Part shown: positions 12,607 through 14,187 of the stretch, piece by piece
How the letters are laid out: each line of letters begins with the position of its first letter
Numbering within the stretch: position 1 is the stretch's first letter
NCBI GenBank assembly: GCA_045589215.1
Contig: JAZNOQ010000084.1
Coordinates: forward strand, 1-14,187
DNA from: JAZNOQ01 sp045589215
GTDB taxonomy: Bacteria > Bacillota > Clostridia > Oscillospirales > CAG-272
Reading direction: 5' to 3'
DNA length: 14,187 nt
Made by a program: the position numbers and the translations under genes
The notes under the pieces: generated by a model
Databases searched by the model: none
The model's input: the letters and a program-made list of their open reading frames with translations, nothing else
What the model was told of the DNA's origin: nothing

Positions 12607-14187
12607 CTACCTCTCCTGAAACAACACCCGCGCGAGCTTCTTCCCCATCGGGATCGACTCAACGTCCTCTCGCCGTAACGCGCGGTTTCGCACGGCGGTG
12701 AAAAGATACCCAAGCGCCGCCGTCAGCACCGAAAGAAGCACCTTCCACGAGGCAAATCCCCCCGCTGCCGACAGAAGCACGTAAACGCCTCCCGCGACCG
12801 ACACCCCGACCGCCGACGCGAGAAAGGGCTTCCCGAACACCGACGAGATCGGCTCGCTTCCCGGCGAATAGCGATAGACGAAATACAGATTGATCGAGGT
12901 GACGATCAGATTACATAGAAAGGTGCTGACAGGTGCACCGTAGATGTTCGTATCGGGATTTCCGACAAGGAAATACTCGGTCACGATCTTGACGAGTGCC
13001 CCGACCGACATCGAGAAAAGTGCGCGCCCGGGGTGACCGTAGGTCGAAAGGATCGCATTCGTCACGGTCATGAAGCAGGAAAACAGGACAGACAGCGCAA
13101 GGATCGACAGAAGGGGTGCCGCGATCGAGACGGCGGCGGTCTCCCGCGGATAGAGCAGCGTCAGGATCGGTTCGGCAAACACCGAAAGTCCCATCGATGC
13201 GGGGATCGACAGAAGTGCCGTGATCCGCATTGCCGACGCGATCACGGTACGCTCCTCCCCCCGTTTCCCCGAACGGAAGGCAGAGGACAAAAGCGGAACG
13301 AGCGCGAGGGAGACGGGTGTGATGAGGGACGCGGGAAGATTAAAGAGCGGAAGCGCGAGATTGCCATAGCTGCTGTACATCAGCTCGGCAATGTGCGTGT
13401 CAAAGCCCGCATCCTGAAGCCGCCCCGAGATCAGAACGGTGTCAACGACCGACGCTACGCTAAGCACGATCGAGCTGCAGGTGACGGGCGCGGCGATGCG
13501 TAGGATACGCAGAAAGGACGACTCTCCCGCTTTCCGTTCGGTGTCCCGCCCCGTCATCTCCTCCCCGAGCGACCGTTCGGGAGAAAAGAAGAGCTTCATA
13601 ACAAGAAGGTAAAGCATCGAAAGAAGCACCCCAAGCGTAAGCCCCGCCACCGCAAAGGCGGCGCACACGGTCTTGTCGTAGCCGCGCGACACAGCGAAAT
13701 GAGCAAGACCAAGCCCAAACACGAGCTTGCCGAGGGACTCGATCACCTCGGACACCGCCGTCGGTGCCATTTTCTGAAAGCCCTGAAAATAGCCTCGCAC
13801 AGCGGCAGAAACGCAGGAAAAGAGCAAGGTCGGCGCGATCGCCATCATACATAGCTCTGCCCCCTCAAGACCGATCCGCTGAGAGATGAAGCCCGCACCG
13901 AAAAAGAGGAACAGACTTCCCACGCCGCCGAGCGTAAGAAAAAGCAAGAGTGCCGTCCGATAGACCTTCACCGCCCCGTCTCTGTCCTTCAGCGCGTCTC
14001 TCTCTGCGACAAGGATCGACAGCGCGAGCGGAAGTCCCGCAGACGCGATCAGATAAAGCGTTACGTAAATATGATTTGCGGCGAGAAAATATGCCATACC
14101 GCCGATGCCGATCGCCGAAACGAGCGGAATGCGGTAAAGAAGCCCGATGATCTTCGACACCACCGCCGCCGCGGTCAGAACACCGAC
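12607..14187 (-). CDS. SpoVB/MurJ-like polysaccharide flippase (5' end beyond window)
   Basis: A MOP-superfamily membrane protein with 526 residues visible and about 14 expected helices. SpoVB-type proteins are thought to flip lipid-linked cell-wall or spore-cortex precursors across the membrane. Evidence is the N-terminal VLTAAAVVSKIIGLLYRIPL, the SASAGLP-like segment IASAGLPLALSILVAERD, FQGFQKMAPTAVSEVIE in the middle, and the C-terminal RREDVESIPMGKKLARVL, all typical of the family. A GTG codon at 14163 is in frame, but the reading frame continues without a stop to the window edge and the eight extra residues (VGVLTAAA) match the conserved family start, so the real start is outside the window and perhaps 5-15 residues are missing. 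Several paralogues are common in Clostridia, so the sporulation role is not certain. It ends at the shared terminator near 12526. Confidence 0.9.
   Translation of the reverse strand, partial: VGVLTAAAVVSKIIGLLYRIPLVSAIGIGGMAYFLAANHIYVTLYLIASAGLPLALSILVAERDALKDRDGAVKVYRTALLLFLTLGGVGSLFLFFGAGFISQRIGLEGAELCMMAIAPTLLFSCVSAAVRGYFQGFQKMAPTAVSEVIESLGKLVFGLGLAHFAVSRGYDKTVCAAFAVAGLTLGVLLSMLYLLVMKLFFSPERSLGEEMTGRDTERKAGESSFLRILRIAAPVTCSSIVLSVASVVDTVLISGRLQDAGFDTHIAELMYSSYGNLALPLFNLPASLITPVSLALVPLLSSAFRSGKRGEERTVIASAMRITALLSIPASMGLSVFAEPILTLLYPRETAAVSIAAPLLSILALSVLFSCFMTVTNAILSTYGHPGRALFSMSVGALVKIVTEYFLVGNPDTNIYGAPVSTFLCNLIVTSINLYFVYRYSPGSEPISSVFGKPFLASAVGVSVAGGVYVLLSAAGGFASWKVLLSVLTAALGYLFTAVRNRALRREDVESIPMGKKLARVLFQER

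Noticed and set aside
11898..12713. Minus-strand frame of 271 residues across the terminator near 12526
   Set aside because: It reads through a perfect terminator stem and overlaps the ends of two convergent genes.
14161..14163. GTG at 14163 as the start of the flippase gene
   Set aside because: The frame stays open to the window edge and the upstream residues match the conserved family N terminus, so the start lies outside.

Overview
The window looks like a chromosomal segment of an anaerobic Gram-positive Clostridia-type bacterium (Firmicutes/Bacillota, plausibly an uncultured gut lineage; no marker gene fixes the rank). Support comes from a sodium-pump decarboxylase subunit pair, an SPFH plus ribbon-helix-helix gene pair and a DUF6512-like membrane protein of the kinds seen in Clostridia, a SpoVB-type flippase, lipoproteins with Gram-positive-style lipoboxes, strong AGGAGG ribosome binding sites, and near-consensus TTGACA-17-TATAAT-like promoters. 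GC is moderately high and strongly third-position biased, so long open frames on the opposite strand are mostly shadows. No rRNA, tRNA, CRISPR array, transposase or prophage gene is visible.

Layout. 1-198: no gene, but a chain of hairpins bounded by an inverted repeat (candidate repeat or MITE-like element). 199-1581 (-): OadB and OadG family sodium-pump subunits from a consensus promoter. 1727-4710 (+): a divergently transcribed operon of ECF-like sigma factor, probable membrane anti-sigma or sensor protein, and propeller-like lipoprotein, joined by two 4-base ATGA overlaps and closed by a hairpin terminator. 4777-6712 (-): membrane-anchored cyclophilin with its own promoter, then an SPFH protein and an RHH repressor-like protein overlapping as TGATG, with a twin TGATATCA operator over the promoter. 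6797-8731 (+): iron-type alcohol dehydrogenase and L-ribulose-5-phosphate 4-epimerase, ending in a strong terminator. 8885-9409 (+): a single DUF6512-like membrane protein gene with its own terminator. 9494-12500 (+): GntR (YtrA-type) regulator, ABC ATPase, ABC permease and lipoprotein with two C-terminal membrane helices, with a dyad operator at the promoter. 12607-14187 (-): SpoVB/MurJ-like flippase, cut by the right window edge.

Two separate envelope-sensing cassettes stand out: the sigma/membrane protein/lipoprotein trio and the GntR/ABC/lipoprotein operon. Both end with a lipoprotein that I cannot assign to a known function. The bidirectional terminators at the two convergent junctions (about 4731 and 12526) share the same 13-base core, so a repeated terminator hairpin is circulating in this genome. 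Nothing here is a clear-cut new system; the best candidates are the lipoprotein-ended regulatory operons and the left-edge hairpin element.
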